Source: Nocardia shimofusensis NBRC 100134 (lineage in GTDB: Bacteria > Actinomycetota > Actinomycetes > Mycobacteriales > Mycobacteriaceae). Taken from it: a stretch of DNA of 64,000 nucleotides. A program made the position numbers and the translations under genes. This document shows, piece by piece, positions 41,266 to 49,520 of the stretch. The notes beneath the pieces are model-generated. The model ran no database searches. It was not told where the DNA came from and worked only from the letters and a program-made list of their open reading frames with translations. Within the stretch, counting starts at the first letter, position 1; each line of letters opens with the position of its first letter. The stretch is taken from positions 1 to 64,000 of the forward strand of contig NZ_BDBT01000013.1 of the NCBI RefSeq assembly GCF_001613125.1. The letters run 5' to 3'.

Positions 41266-42071
41266 TCCCGGCCGGTCGTCGCGGCGGCCAACTGCCGGGT
41301 GAGGTCGGCGCGGGCGGTCGCCAGGGACGGCCCGTACCAGGTCAGCGCGCGGCCTTCGACCAAGGCGACGGGGATGCCCGGGAAAGCATCGGGGCCGTCG
41401 TCCGCGGTGAAGACGTAGGGTTCGTCGGGCAGAACAGCCAACTCGACGCCGCTGGTCAGCTCGGTGGCGGTGACCGTCGGGTAGCGGCCGGAGCGGTCGG
41501 CGTGCACCAGGTGCAGGCCGAGGCGGGCGGCCAGATCACCGGTGAAGGTGTCACGGCCGACGACCATCCACGGGTTGCGCCAGATCGGGATGACAGCGGA
41601 GTGCGGTGGTCGCGGAGGCGGTGCGGCCCAATTCTCTTGCGCGGTGGTGAGCCAACCGGGGACGGGCTGGGCGAATGCGGTGGTGAACAGCCTGGTCAAT
41701 GAGGTGAACGCCGCGTCGAGGGTCTCGATTTTCGTCACCCACACGGCGACGCCCGCGGCGCGTAAGCGGTCGACATCGAGACGGCGATTCTCCTCCTGGT
41801 TGCACAGCACCAGGTCGGGAGCCAATTCGACGATGCGGCGCACGTCGGGATTCTTGGTGCCGCGTACTCGCTCGACATCGAGATCGACCGGGTGCGTACA
41901 CCACTGTGTCGCCGCGATCAGCGTGTCGGGACAGGTGTGGGCGACGGCCTCGGTGAGGGAGGGCACCAGGGACACCACCCGGCGGACGGGCGCTGTGAGC
42001 GCGACGGCAGCGCCGAGGTCGTCACGCAGCGCACCGTCGCGCCGGGAGTCCGGTGAGCTCACACCCGCCAT
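41262..42071 (-). CDS. Helical-backbone metal receptor / cobalamin-binding-like protein
   Basis: Protein of 269 residues with the fold signature of BtuF/FepB binding proteins: VVSLVPSLTEAVAH, a central NPDVRRIVELAPDLVLCN and a late ALVEGRALTWYGPS. No signal peptide is visible from the ATG at 42071, so it would be cytosolic, unlike true transport receptors; a more upstream start cannot be excluded. A B12 or metal ligand is only an inference. It stands alone, convergent with the monooxygenase remnant. Confidence 0.78.
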   Translation of the reverse strand: MAGVSSPDSRRDGALRDDLGAAVALTAPVRRVVSLVPSLTEAVAHTCPDTLIAATQWCTHPVDLDVERVRGTKNPDVRRIVELAPDLVLCNQEENRRLDVDRLRAAGVAVWVTKIETLDAAFTSLTRLFTTAFAQPVPGWLTTAQENWAAPPPRPPHSAVIPIWRNPWMVVGRDTFTGDLAARLGLHLVHADRSGRYPTVTATELTSGVELAVLPDEPYVFTADDGPDAFPGIPVALVEGRALTWYGPSLATARADLTRQLAAATTGRD

Positions 42072-42482
42072 ACCCGCCAGCCTAGGCGAATCCGCCCACC
42101 ACATCGACGGCTCTCGGCAGACGGAGGCGAGGCGATTTTCGATGATGCCACGGCAGCACATGAGGTGGCGAAAGCGGCTCGCAAGCAAGCCTTCTCGAAG
42201 TGACCGGATCCTCCCCGGAACGCGGCAACCTGACGTCCGCCGCAGATGGGGGCCGGTGGGCGCGACAGCAGTACTGCCCGAGCGGCAATCGGGCAGCGGC
42301 AGGGCAGTGCTCGGACATTTCCCGGCACCGTGGCCGGGCCGCACACTGAGTGAGGCACCCGGCGCCGAGAAGTTCCGACACCGCGTTCCGGACGGGACCG
42401 CCCGAACGAAGTTCGGTCACGCGATCGGCCTCGCTGCCGGGTGCCAACCAAGCTGCCGGTCGTCCATCCGGGCGGCCGGGGC
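42072..42482. other. 411-bp intergenic stretch
   Basis: No convincing gene. It contains a perfect 8-bp-stem hairpin CTGCCCGA-N7-TCGGGCAG (42274-42296). This could end the SWIM gene transcript or sit in the leader of the downstream receptor-like gene. No riboswitch was recognised. Confidence 0.5.
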
Positions 42483-43223
42483 TCAGGACCGCTCCAGCGC
42501 TCCATAAAGGGTTCGCAACTCCTTCAGCGCCGTCGTCGCGTTCGTCTCGTCTTCGGACACCATCCGCAACGCCTTCCGCAGCAGCATGGGATCGAGATCT
42601 TCTATCACCGAACGGAATTCGATGCGCGGTGGCATCGGCAGTTCGCGTCGGTCACCGTAGGGGTCGGTCAGGTCGGCGGTGTCGTCCTCGCCGGGATCGG
42701 GGGTGCGTTCGAGCCGGGCGATGAGAGCGTCGAGATCCAGGCCGCGCAACGTGAGTATTTCCCGCGGCGCTTCGTCGAAACGTTCGGCGAGCAGGTAGCA
42801 GACGGCGGCGGCGTGCTTGCACGGCCAGCCGGGGTCGGGGCAGGTGCAGGAGAAGTCCAGGTCGGCGGCAGTGGTGGGGAGCAGGTGCGGGCCGAGGGCG
42901 GCGGGCAGGACGCCGGAGGCGATATCGGCGAGCGTGCCCGGTGCCGCGCGGATGGTCTCGACGAGTAGCTCGATCTCTTCCTCACGCAGGCGGCGGACGG
43001 TGAATTCGGCGGTGAACGGACGCGGCTGGCTGCCCTGCACTTCGGCGACGACGATGCCGATGTCGATGCGGTAGTCGATCACATTGCCCGCGCGGGCGTA
43101 GCCGCGCCCGCGAGCGAGCCTGCCCGGTTCGGACATGGCCTCGACCGCGTCGATGAACGCCTTGCCCCACCAGGTGCGCCCGAATCCGCCGCGCTTGGTG
43201 CGCGCGCTGACGCCGCGGCTCAC
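42483..43223 (-). CDS. SWIM zinc-finger protein
   Basis: Protein of 246 residues. The SWIM motif is complete in CTCPDPGWPCKHAAAV (CxC...CxH). The N-terminus (TWWGKAFIDAVEAM) is basic, and the C-terminal ~70 residues are acidic and helical. In actinobacteria such genes sit next to a HelZ-type Swi2/Snf2 helicase, as here, so the two probably act together on DNA or nucleoprotein. It follows the helicase gene after ~90 bases. Confidence 0.9.
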   Translation of the reverse strand: MSRGVSARTKRGGFGRTWWGKAFIDAVEAMSEPGRLARGRGYARAGNVIDYRIDIGIVVAEVQGSQPRPFTAEFTVRRLREEEIELLVETIRAAPGTLADIASGVLPAALGPHLLPTTAADLDFSCTCPDPGWPCKHAAAVCYLLAERFDEAPREILTLRGLDLDALIARLERTPDPGEDDTADLTDPYGDRRELPMPPRIEFRSVIEDLDPMLLRKALRMVSEDETNATTALKELRTLYGALERS

Positions 43224-43314
43224 TCCCGGCCCCTCTCTGCCGGGCGCGCCGCACCGGCTGCGCCGGGCACATCATTACCGCCCGCGCCGGGCACATACTT
43301 CCTGGCCGCGCCGA

Positions 43315-46176
43315 TCATTCGCCCACCGCCTCCGATCCCAGCGTGAACAGTTCCCGTAGCTCGTCGGTGCCCAGTTCGGTGATCCAGTTCTCCCCCGCGC
43401 CGACGGCGAGATCGGCGAGTCTGCTCTTGCCGGTGATCATCTCGTCGATCCGCTCCTCGATGGTGTCGACGCACACCAGCTTGCGCACCTGCACGTCACG
43501 GCGCTGGCCGATGCGATAGGCGCGGTCGGTGGCCTGGTTCTCCACTGCCGGATTCCACCAGCGGTCCAGATGCACCACATGATTGGCGGCGGTCAGATTC
43601 AGGCCGGTGCCGCCTGCCTTGAGCGACAACAGCATCAGCGGCGGACCGCCCTCGGACTGGAACCGATCCACCATGGCGTCGCGGTTGTTCTTGTCGACCC
43701 CACCGTGCAGGAACGGGATGGCGGTGCCGAATCGCTCGGTGAGGTAGGGGACGAGCAGCTCGCCGAACTCGCGGAACTGGGTGAACAGCAGGGCTTTCTC
43801 GCCTTCGGCGATCACCGTGTCCAGCACGTCCTCGACCAGCGCGAGCTTGCCGGAGCGGTGCCTGCCGCGCCGCAGCACCGGCGATTGGTCGCGCAGATAG
43901 TGCGCGGGATGGTTGCACACCTGCTTGAGATTGGTGAGAGCCGCGAGCACCGCCCCTTTGCGCGCCATGCCCTTGGCATTCTTGATCTTGTCGAGCATGT
44001 CGTCGACGACCGCCTGATACAGCGCCGCCTGCTCGACGGTCAGGTTGGCGCGCACCGTCATCTCCAGTTTGTCGGGCAGATCGCCGATGACGGCCGGGTC
44101 GGTCTTGAGCCTGCGCAGCACGAACGGGCCGGTCACCAGACGCAGCCGCGACAGCGCGTTCTGATCCTGTTCGCGTTCGATCGGCACCGCGAATCTGGCG
44201 CGGAAGGTCTGCGGCGTGCCCAGCAGTTTCGGCATCGCGAAGTCCAGGATCGAGCGCAATTCCTCGAGCCGGTTCTCGACCGGGGTTCCGGTGAGCGCCA
44301 GGCGATGCCGGGCGGGCACGGCGCGGGCGGCGCGGGCCTGGGCGGTGGCGGCGTTCTTGATGTGCTGCGCCTCGTCGAGCACCACCCGATCCCATGTCAG
44401 GGTGGACAGTTCGGTCACATCCCTGGCCAGGATGGCGTAGGTGGTGAGCACGAGATCGGCATCGGTGACGGCTTCCTCCAGGTCGAGGCCGTGCCTGCGG
44501 TCCTTGCCGTGATGGACGAGCACCTGCAGGCCGGGGGTGAAGCGGGCGGCCTCGCGCTGCCAATTGCCGACCACCGACATCGGGCACACCAGCAGGGTCG
44601 GCCCACTCGCCTCGCCGGCCTCGCGTTCGTGCGCGAGCAGGGCCAGCACCTGGACGGTCTTGCCCAGGCCCATGTCGTCGGCCAGGACCGCGCCGCAGTT
44701 CAACCGGCTCATGGCCGCCAGCCAGGTCAGGCCGCGCTGCTGATAGGGGCGCAGCTGCGCTTTGAGGCCGGCGGGCGGCGGAACGGGTTCGCGTTCGCCT
44801 TCCCGCTCGAACAATTCCTCGGCCCAGCCGGTGGCGGTGACCTCGGTGAGCGGCACCTTGTCCACGCGGGTGGCGGCGATATGGCCGAGCATATCGGCGA
44901 GGGTGACCGGCGAGTCGTCGCTGTGGGCGGCCACGTAGCGGGCCGCGGCGGCGAGCGCCTTGTGGTCGGCCTGCACCCATTCGCCGCGCAACTGGACCAG
45001 ATCGGACTTCGCCCGGATCAGCTTTCCCATCTCCGCGCGGGTGAGCACCTTGTCGCCGACGGCCAGCTCCCAGCGGAACGACAGCAGACCGCGCATGCCG
45101 ACGGTGCTCTCGGCGGCCGGCGCGCCGCTGCTCACGCGCAGTCGCATGCTCGGCTCGGCGATGTTCCAGGCGCGCGGAAGCAACAGGCGCACACCCGCCT
45201 CGCGCAGCGCGGTCGCGCCGTGGGCCACCAGGTCGGCGACGACTTCGGTGGGCAGCAGCAGGTCCAGCGAGTACGGGTCGGACGGCAGGTCACGCAGGCG
45301 CGGATAGACGCGCTGCGCCTCGCCGAGTTTCTCCAGCGCTGTCCGCAGCAGGCTCGGCTCGGCATTGATCGGGACCGGCACCGGGGCGGAGTCCTCGGTG
45401 CGCAGGCAGACCTCGAGTCGCCACAGGGTGATGTCGGCGGCGGCATCGTGTCCGCGCGCGCTGTCGGTCTCGACCGCGTCGCCGTCCACCTCGGACTCGT
45501 CGTCGGCTCCGCTTCCCAGCCCGTCCGGTTCGAGCAGCCGCAGGACCAGTTCCGGCTCGTCGAGGGTCAGCGATTCGCGCCAGCGCCGCAGCACCTCCGC
45601 GAGTTGGTGACTACCGGTGTCCAACGGCTGGTCGGCGACCAGCCCCCGCATCAGCGGATGGGTGACCGGGATGTCCGCGAGGTACTGCCGGGCGATGGGG
45701 TCGGTCAGCTCGCGAACAAGATCGTCGAGCACCTCGGCGGGCTTGCCCGCGACCCGCAGAGCCGCGGGCATCGTCATCGCGAGCTCGGCCAGCCACGCCC
45801 GCTGCCGCGCCCCGCCGACCAGCCGCCAGCGCACCCACCACTGGCCGTCGGCCCGATCCAGATCCGGCACGACGCGTCCGGCCCGCACCCAGCGATCGAG
45901 ACCGTCGGCGACCCGCGCGAGGAACCGCAGATCACCCGACACCAGCGCGACCGGCAAACGCTGCCGCAATGCCGCGACCGCCGTGTGCGGCACCAGCGCG
46001 TGCGCCCGCACCTGACCGGCCACCGGCCCGTCCGGTCCGGGCACGAGGGCTCGCGCGCGATGCCGCCACCGCGACCCGCGCAGCAGCGACCCCAGCGGAT
46101 CAGGCAACTGCGCGGGCACATCCCCCTCGGCCCACAGCACCAGGCCCGACCCCGGTGACCACAGTCCGTGCAGCAT
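43315..46176 (-). CDS. Swi2/Snf2-type DEAD/DEAH helicase (HelZ-like)
   Basis: Large ATP-dependent DNA translocase of about 953 residues. An N-terminal ~450-residue domain precedes the motor. The motor has Walker A ADDMGLGKTVQVL, motif II DEAQHIKN, and the C-terminal RecA lobe with LSLKAGGTGLNLTAAN and DRWWNPAVENQATDRAYR. The ATG at 46176 (MLHGLWSPGSG) with GGGTGG upstream was preferred to a TTG four codons earlier. It shares an operon with the SWIM protein and is divergent from the oxidoreductase at 46229. Confidence 0.94.
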   Translation of the reverse strand: MLHGLWSPGSGLVLWAEGDVPAQLPDPLGSLLRGSRWRHRARALVPGPDGPVAGQVRAHALVPHTAVAALRQRLPVALVSGDLRFLARVADGLDRWVRAGRVVPDLDRADGQWWVRWRLVGGARQRAWLAELAMTMPAALRVAGKPAEVLDDLVRELTDPIARQYLADIPVTHPLMRGLVADQPLDTGSHQLAEVLRRWRESLTLDEPELVLRLLEPDGLGSGADDESEVDGDAVETDSARGHDAAADITLWRLEVCLRTEDSAPVPVPINAEPSLLRTALEKLGEAQRVYPRLRDLPSDPYSLDLLLPTEVVADLVAHGATALREAGVRLLLPRAWNIAEPSMRLRVSSGAPAAESTVGMRGLLSFRWELAVGDKVLTRAEMGKLIRAKSDLVQLRGEWVQADHKALAAAARYVAAHSDDSPVTLADMLGHIAATRVDKVPLTEVTATGWAEELFEREGEREPVPPPAGLKAQLRPYQQRGLTWLAAMSRLNCGAVLADDMGLGKTVQVLALLAHEREAGEASGPTLLVCPMSVVGNWQREAARFTPGLQVLVHHGKDRRHGLDLEEAVTDADLVLTTYAILARDVTELSTLTWDRVVLDEAQHIKNAATAQARAARAVPARHRLALTGTPVENRLEELRSILDFAMPKLLGTPQTFRARFAVPIEREQDQNALSRLRLVTGPFVLRRLKTDPAVIGDLPDKLEMTVRANLTVEQAALYQAVVDDMLDKIKNAKGMARKGAVLAALTNLKQVCNHPAHYLRDQSPVLRRGRHRSGKLALVEDVLDTVIAEGEKALLFTQFREFGELLVPYLTERFGTAIPFLHGGVDKNNRDAMVDRFQSEGGPPLMLLSLKAGGTGLNLTAANHVVHLDRWWNPAVENQATDRAYRIGQRRDVQVRKLVCVDTIEERIDEMITGKSRLADLAVGAGENWITELGTDELRELFTLGSEAVGE

Positions 46177-46228
46177 CCACCCATCCAATCAGGCGCCTGT
46201 GACACGACCCGGACTACGGTGGGTGGAC

Positions 46229-47164
46229 GTGGACCTACGCATCTTCACCGAACCCCAGCAAGGGGCGAGCTACGACGACCTGCTGCGCGTCGCCAAGACC
46301 ACCGAAGACGCCGGTTACGACGCCTTCTTCCGCTCCGACCACTTCCTGAAGATGGGCGATGCCTCGGGTCTGCCCGGCCCGACCGACGCCTGGATCACCC
46401 TGGCCGGCCTGGCCCGCGAGACCTCCCGCATCCGGCTCGGCACCCTGGTGACCTCGGCCACTTTCCGGCACCCGTCGGTGCTGGCCATCTCGGTGGCGCA
46501 GGTCGACCAGATGTCGGGCGGACGCGTCGAGTTCGGGTTCGGGGCGGGCTGGTTCGACGACGAGCACACCGCCTACGGCATCGCCCTGCCCGAGGTGCGC
46601 GAACGCTTCGACCGCTTCACCGAGCAGTTGGAGATCATCACCGGTCTGTGGGAAACCCCGATCGGCGGCACCTTCGACTATCAGGGCAAGCACTACGAAC
46701 TGAGCGGCAGCCCCGCGCTACCCAAGCCCGCGCAGTCGCCACGCCCGCCGCTGATCATCGGCGGCAGCGGCAAGAAGCGCACCCCGGCGCTGGCCGCCCG
46801 CTTCGCGCAGGAATTCAACCTGCCCTTCACCGACGCGACCACGGCCGCGACCCAGTTCGCGCGGGTCGCCGCGGCCGCGGAGGCGATCGGCCGCAATCCT
46901 GCCGAGATCACCCGCTCGGCCGCCCAGGTGCTGTGCCTGGGCCGGAACGACGCCGAGGTCGCCCGCCGCGCCGCCGCCATCGGCCGCGAAGTCGAGGAGT
47001 TGAAGCGCAACGGTCTGGCGGGTACCCCCGCCGAGGTCGTCGACGCCATCGGCCGCTATCGCGCCGGAACCGGTATCAACCGCCTCTACCTGCAAATTCT
47101 GGACCTGACGGATCTCGATCACCTCGAACTGTTCGCCGCCGAGGTCGCCCCGCACCTGGGCTGA
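46229..47164 (+). CDS. LLM-class F420-dependent oxidoreductase
   Basis: Luciferase-like TIM-barrel protein of 311 residues, with DLRIFTEPQQGASY, DAFFRSDHFL, the family loop GRVEFGFGAGWFDDEH and IIGGSGKKRTPALAA. Coenzyme F420 is the likely cofactor in this group, rather than FMN. The GTG at 46229 gives the usual N-terminus; the frame is open to 46199. The substrate is unknown. A strong terminator follows. Confidence 0.92.
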   Translation: MDLRIFTEPQQGASYDDLLRVAKTTEDAGYDAFFRSDHFLKMGDASGLPGPTDAWITLAGLARETSRIRLGTLVTSATFRHPSVLAISVAQVDQMSGGRVEFGFGAGWFDDEHTAYGIALPEVRERFDRFTEQLEIITGLWETPIGGTFDYQGKHYELSGSPALPKPAQSPRPPLIIGGSGKKRTPALAARFAQEFNLPFTDATTAATQFARVAAAAEAIGRNPAEITRSAAQVLCLGRNDAEVARRAAAIGREVEELKRNGLAGTPAEVVDAIGRYRAGTGINRLYLQILDLTDLDHLELFAAEVAPHLG

Positions 47165-47170
47165 GCACCG

Positions 47171-47207
47171 GCCCGCTCGACCGAATTCGTTGTCCGGTCG
47201 AGCGGGC
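47171..47207 (+). terminator. Terminator after the LLM oxidoreductase
   Basis: A perfect 13-bp stem (47171-47183 / 47195-47207) with an 11-base loop starts six bases past the stop. It may also end the opposing microprotein transcript. Confidence 0.85.
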
Positions 47208-47237
47208 GCGGGTACGGCGCGCCGACCTGCCGCCCGG

Positions 47238-47372
47238 TCACTCACGCTCGGCGGCGTTCCTCGATCGTTCCTCGCTCTCGCGATCCCCGCTGTCCGCCCT
47301 CGGCGGCTGGAACCACACCACGGTCATCGCGGCCAGTCCCACCACCAGCACGATCAGCACGATTTCGCTCAC
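47238..47372 (-). CDS. 44-residue single-span membrane microprotein (copy 2)
   Basis: Short protein of 44 residues starting at GTG: a membrane helix (IVLIVLVVGLAAMTVVWF) followed by a charged tail (RADSGDRESEERSRNAAERE). It has the same length and layout as the microprotein at 47537-47671, and its GTG overlaps the relic stop of the decayed upstream gene. Conservation of length after duplication suggests it is translated. Function unknown. Confidence 0.6.
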   Translation of the reverse strand: MSEIVLIVLVVGLAAMTVVWFQPPRADSGDRESEERSRNAAERE

Positions 47373-47530
47373 TTCCACAGCCTCTCCTCTCGTCAGGAGA
47401 CGACGGCACCGAAAACCACTCGGCAGCAACGCCATCGGCGTCGCCCGCACCGCCGGATCCGTCATCACCGCTTTACCGGATCGGCGTGATCGAAACTCGG
47501 TACGCCCACGATCGAGACCTCCGACACGTG
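47373..47530 (-). pseudogene. Truncated, frameshifted copy of the 47668 gene
   Basis: In three frames in turn this stretch matches the C-terminal half of the gene at 47668-47994: VPSFDHADPVK, then VMTDPAVRATPMALLPSGFR, then a tail ending GS-stop where the parent also ends GS-stop. The N-terminal half is absent; similarity begins a few bases after the first microprotein's stop. It is therefore a partial tandem duplication with two frameshifts. Confidence 0.75.
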
Positions 47531-47536
47531 CCGCCG

Positions 47537-47671
47537 TCACTCATCGCACCCGGTCATGTCCTCCTCTTCCCCGGGCTCCCCGATCTCCGACCGGGACGGT
47601 CGCAGCCACAGCAACGTCAGGCCGGTCAACCCCAGCACCAGCACCGCGAGCACCACATCACAGCTCTTCAC
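47537..47671 (-). CDS. 44-residue single-span membrane microprotein (copy 1)
   Basis: GTG-started protein of 44 residues: a membrane helix (VVLAVLVLGLTGLTLLWL) and an acidic tail (SEIGEPGEEEDMTGCDE). Its GTG overlaps the TGA of the upstream gene (GTGA), so translation is coupled. It is paralogous to the copy at 47238. Function unknown. Confidence 0.65.
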   Translation of the reverse strand: MKSCDVVLAVLVLGLTGLTLLWLRPSRSEIGEPGEEEDMTGCDE

Positions 47672-47994
47672 GAACCCTCCTCCTCGGTGTCCGGCGGGAT
47701 CCACCGGAACCCCTTCGGATACACCGCCATCGGCGTCACCAGCGCCGCCACATCGGTCACCACGTGACGCACCGGGTCGGCGTGCTCGAAGCTCGGCACC
47801 ACCACAGCAACCGCCTCGAACTCCGCCACATGTCGCGCCACCGCCATCGCCACCACCAACGGCGAAGCGTCCACCGACACCGTGAAGGCCAGGCGCAGGC
47901 CGTGCCTGGCCGCCAACGACTCGAGGTCGAACTCCGCTCCACACACCAGATTCCGCTGGATCAGGCCGATCGCACTCGGCCGGTCGTCCACCAT
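47668..47994 (-). CDS. Resolvase-fold-like hypothetical protein
   Basis: Protein of 108 residues from the ATG at 47994 (a TTG at 48027 is possible). The pattern SAIGLIQRNLVCG, ESLAARHGLRLAFTV and AVAVVVPSFEHAD resembles the alpha/beta N-terminal part of serine-recombinase-like proteins common in mycolata, but no catalytic Ser is placed as expected. It is not a functional recombinase as far as can be seen. It is coupled to the microprotein at 47537 and divergent from the XRE gene. Confidence 0.65.
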   Translation of the reverse strand: MVDDRPSAIGLIQRNLVCGAEFDLESLAARHGLRLAFTVSVDASPLVVAMAVARHVAEFEAVAVVVPSFEHADPVRHVVTDVAALVTPMAVYPKGFRWIPPDTEEEGS

Positions 47995-48121
47995 CCGCTT
48001 TCCGTCCCCTTCGCCGCATCGAAACAACTGGTCGAAAGGCCACTCGCCGGGATCTGGCGGTGGCCGGGCCTTGCGCTAGTAGCGTGGACGAGGAGCGGCT
48101 TCAGTGGCGGCGAGAAGTGTT

Positions 48122-48137
48122 CACAGCTGTGTTGACA
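48122..48137 (+). promoter_or_regulatory. Palindrome and -35 in the XRE divergent region
   Basis: A perfect 10-bp palindrome CACAGCTGTG (48122-48131) directly abuts TTGACA (48132-48137), about 40 bases before the XRE gene start. The layout suits autoregulation; no good -10 was found. Confidence 0.45.
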
Positions 48138-48177
48138 GCTTTTGCGGGAATTCGGTGTCGACTCTTCGGGGGTGCGG

Positions 48178-49323
48178 GTGTACGACGGTGAGCACTTGCG
48201 GGCCGCACGGGTGGCGGCGGGGATCAGCCTGCGCTACATGGCTTCTCGCGTGCATTTCGCGCCGTCCTATCTCAGCTTGGTGGAGACCGGCAAACGTCCG
48301 GTCACCCCGCGACTCGTCCTCGGCTACGAAGACGTGCTCGGGCCGGCGGCGCTGCGGCGGAACGCCTCCGACGACGATCCTTCGGTCGAGGCCTGGATCG
48401 AGCGGGTCAACGCGACCGACATCCCGGACGGGGTGCTCGGTTACCTCGACTACTCGGTCGACGACCTGGCCCGCGCCTATCCGGTGACCGCGCCGTCGGC
48501 CGTGCTGGAGTGGGCGCTGACCAATATGCGGGTCGGCCGGGCGATGCTCGATCGCAAGAAGACCCTGGCCGAGCATCGGCGGCTGATGCTGACCCTCGGC
48601 TGGTTCTCGTTGATCGCGGCGGCCTGTCACGTCGATCTCGGCGAGGCGCTTGCCGCGCGACAGCGCCTGCGGGTCGCCCGCGACATCTCCTTGGAGGCCG
48701 AGCATCCGGAGATCACCGCCTGGGCGATGGAGACCATGGCCTGGCAGCAGCTCACCGACGGCGACTTCACCGTCGCCGCGACGGCCTCGCAGGTCGCCCA
48801 GCACCTCGCCCCGCGCGACAGTTCGGTCTTCATCCAGGCCACCGCCCAGGAGGGCAGAGCACTGGCGCGGATGGGCAACCGGGACGGGGCCTACACCGCG
48901 TTACGCAGTCTCGCCCGGCTGGTTTCCGGGCGGCACGACCCGAAGCAGATCGAACACCACTTCTGCTTCGACCCGACCAAGTCCAACTCCTACATGGCCG
49001 CCATTCTGGCGTGGATCGGCGATCCGGCGGCCGAATCGTTCGCGCGGCAGGTCATCTCCGATCTGGAGAACGCGCAGCATTCGCGCCCGCGCAGGCTCGT
49101 CGCGGCCCGGCTCGACCTCGGTCTCGCCCTGCTGGCCGCGGGCAAGGTCGACGAGGCGGCCGAGACCGCGCTCGCGGCGGTCACCTCCGGGCGAATGGTG
49201 CCCTCGACCTTCTGGCGGCTCGACGAAGTGGTCGAGGGTATCGAGCGCGTCGATACCCGTGCCGCGCGACGGGTCCGCGAGGCATTCCGCGACCACTACC
49301 CGACGCGGGCCCCAGCCGGCTGA
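48178..49323 (+). CDS. XRE-family regulator with TPR-like C-terminal domain
   Basis: Protein of ~381 residues. The N-terminal helix-turn-helix includes LRAARVAAGISLRYMASRV and APSYLSLVETGKR. The rest is helical with TPR-like repeats (EALAARQRLRVARDISLEAE, GNRDGAYTALRSLARL). This architecture is common in actinobacterial regulators that sense a peptide or small molecule. The GTG at 48178 has a G-rich site upstream; the frame is open to a TTG at 48142. It is divergent from the microprotein cassette. Confidence 0.87.
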   Translation: MYDGEHLRAARVAAGISLRYMASRVHFAPSYLSLVETGKRPVTPRLVLGYEDVLGPAALRRNASDDDPSVEAWIERVNATDIPDGVLGYLDYSVDDLARAYPVTAPSAVLEWALTNMRVGRAMLDRKKTLAEHRRLMLTLGWFSLIAAACHVDLGEALAARQRLRVARDISLEAEHPEITAWAMETMAWQQLTDGDFTVAATASQVAQHLAPRDSSVFIQATAQEGRALARMGNRDGAYTALRSLARLVSGRHDPKQIEHHFCFDPTKSNSYMAAILAWIGDPAAESFARQVISDLENAQHSRPRRLVAARLDLGLALLAAGKVDEAAETALAAVTSGRMVPSTFWRLDEVVEGIERVDTRAARRVREAFRDHYPTRAPAG

Positions 49324-49520
49324 GCTCTCGGCCGGGGCGCATCCGGCGGGCCACGCGGTGCCGAACCGCGCCCATGCCGACTCCGCTCCCGCGACGACCT
49401 TTGCTCCGCAGTCCCGTGCCCGGCGGAGAGGCGGCGGATCAGAATGTGGAATACGGGAAATCCACAGTCGCGGACCTCCCCGCACCGCGAATGTCGGCGG
49501 TGGCGAGTAGGAGTTGCGGG

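Noticed and set aside
42072..42482. Small genes in the 411-bp gap
   Set aside because: Frames of up to 148 codons lack ribosome sites and plausible composition and overlap each other on one strand.
47238..47540. A single 100-residue protein
   Set aside because: The upstream 56 codons match the neighbouring gene in shifting frames and are better explained as a decayed duplicate followed by a 44-residue microprotein.
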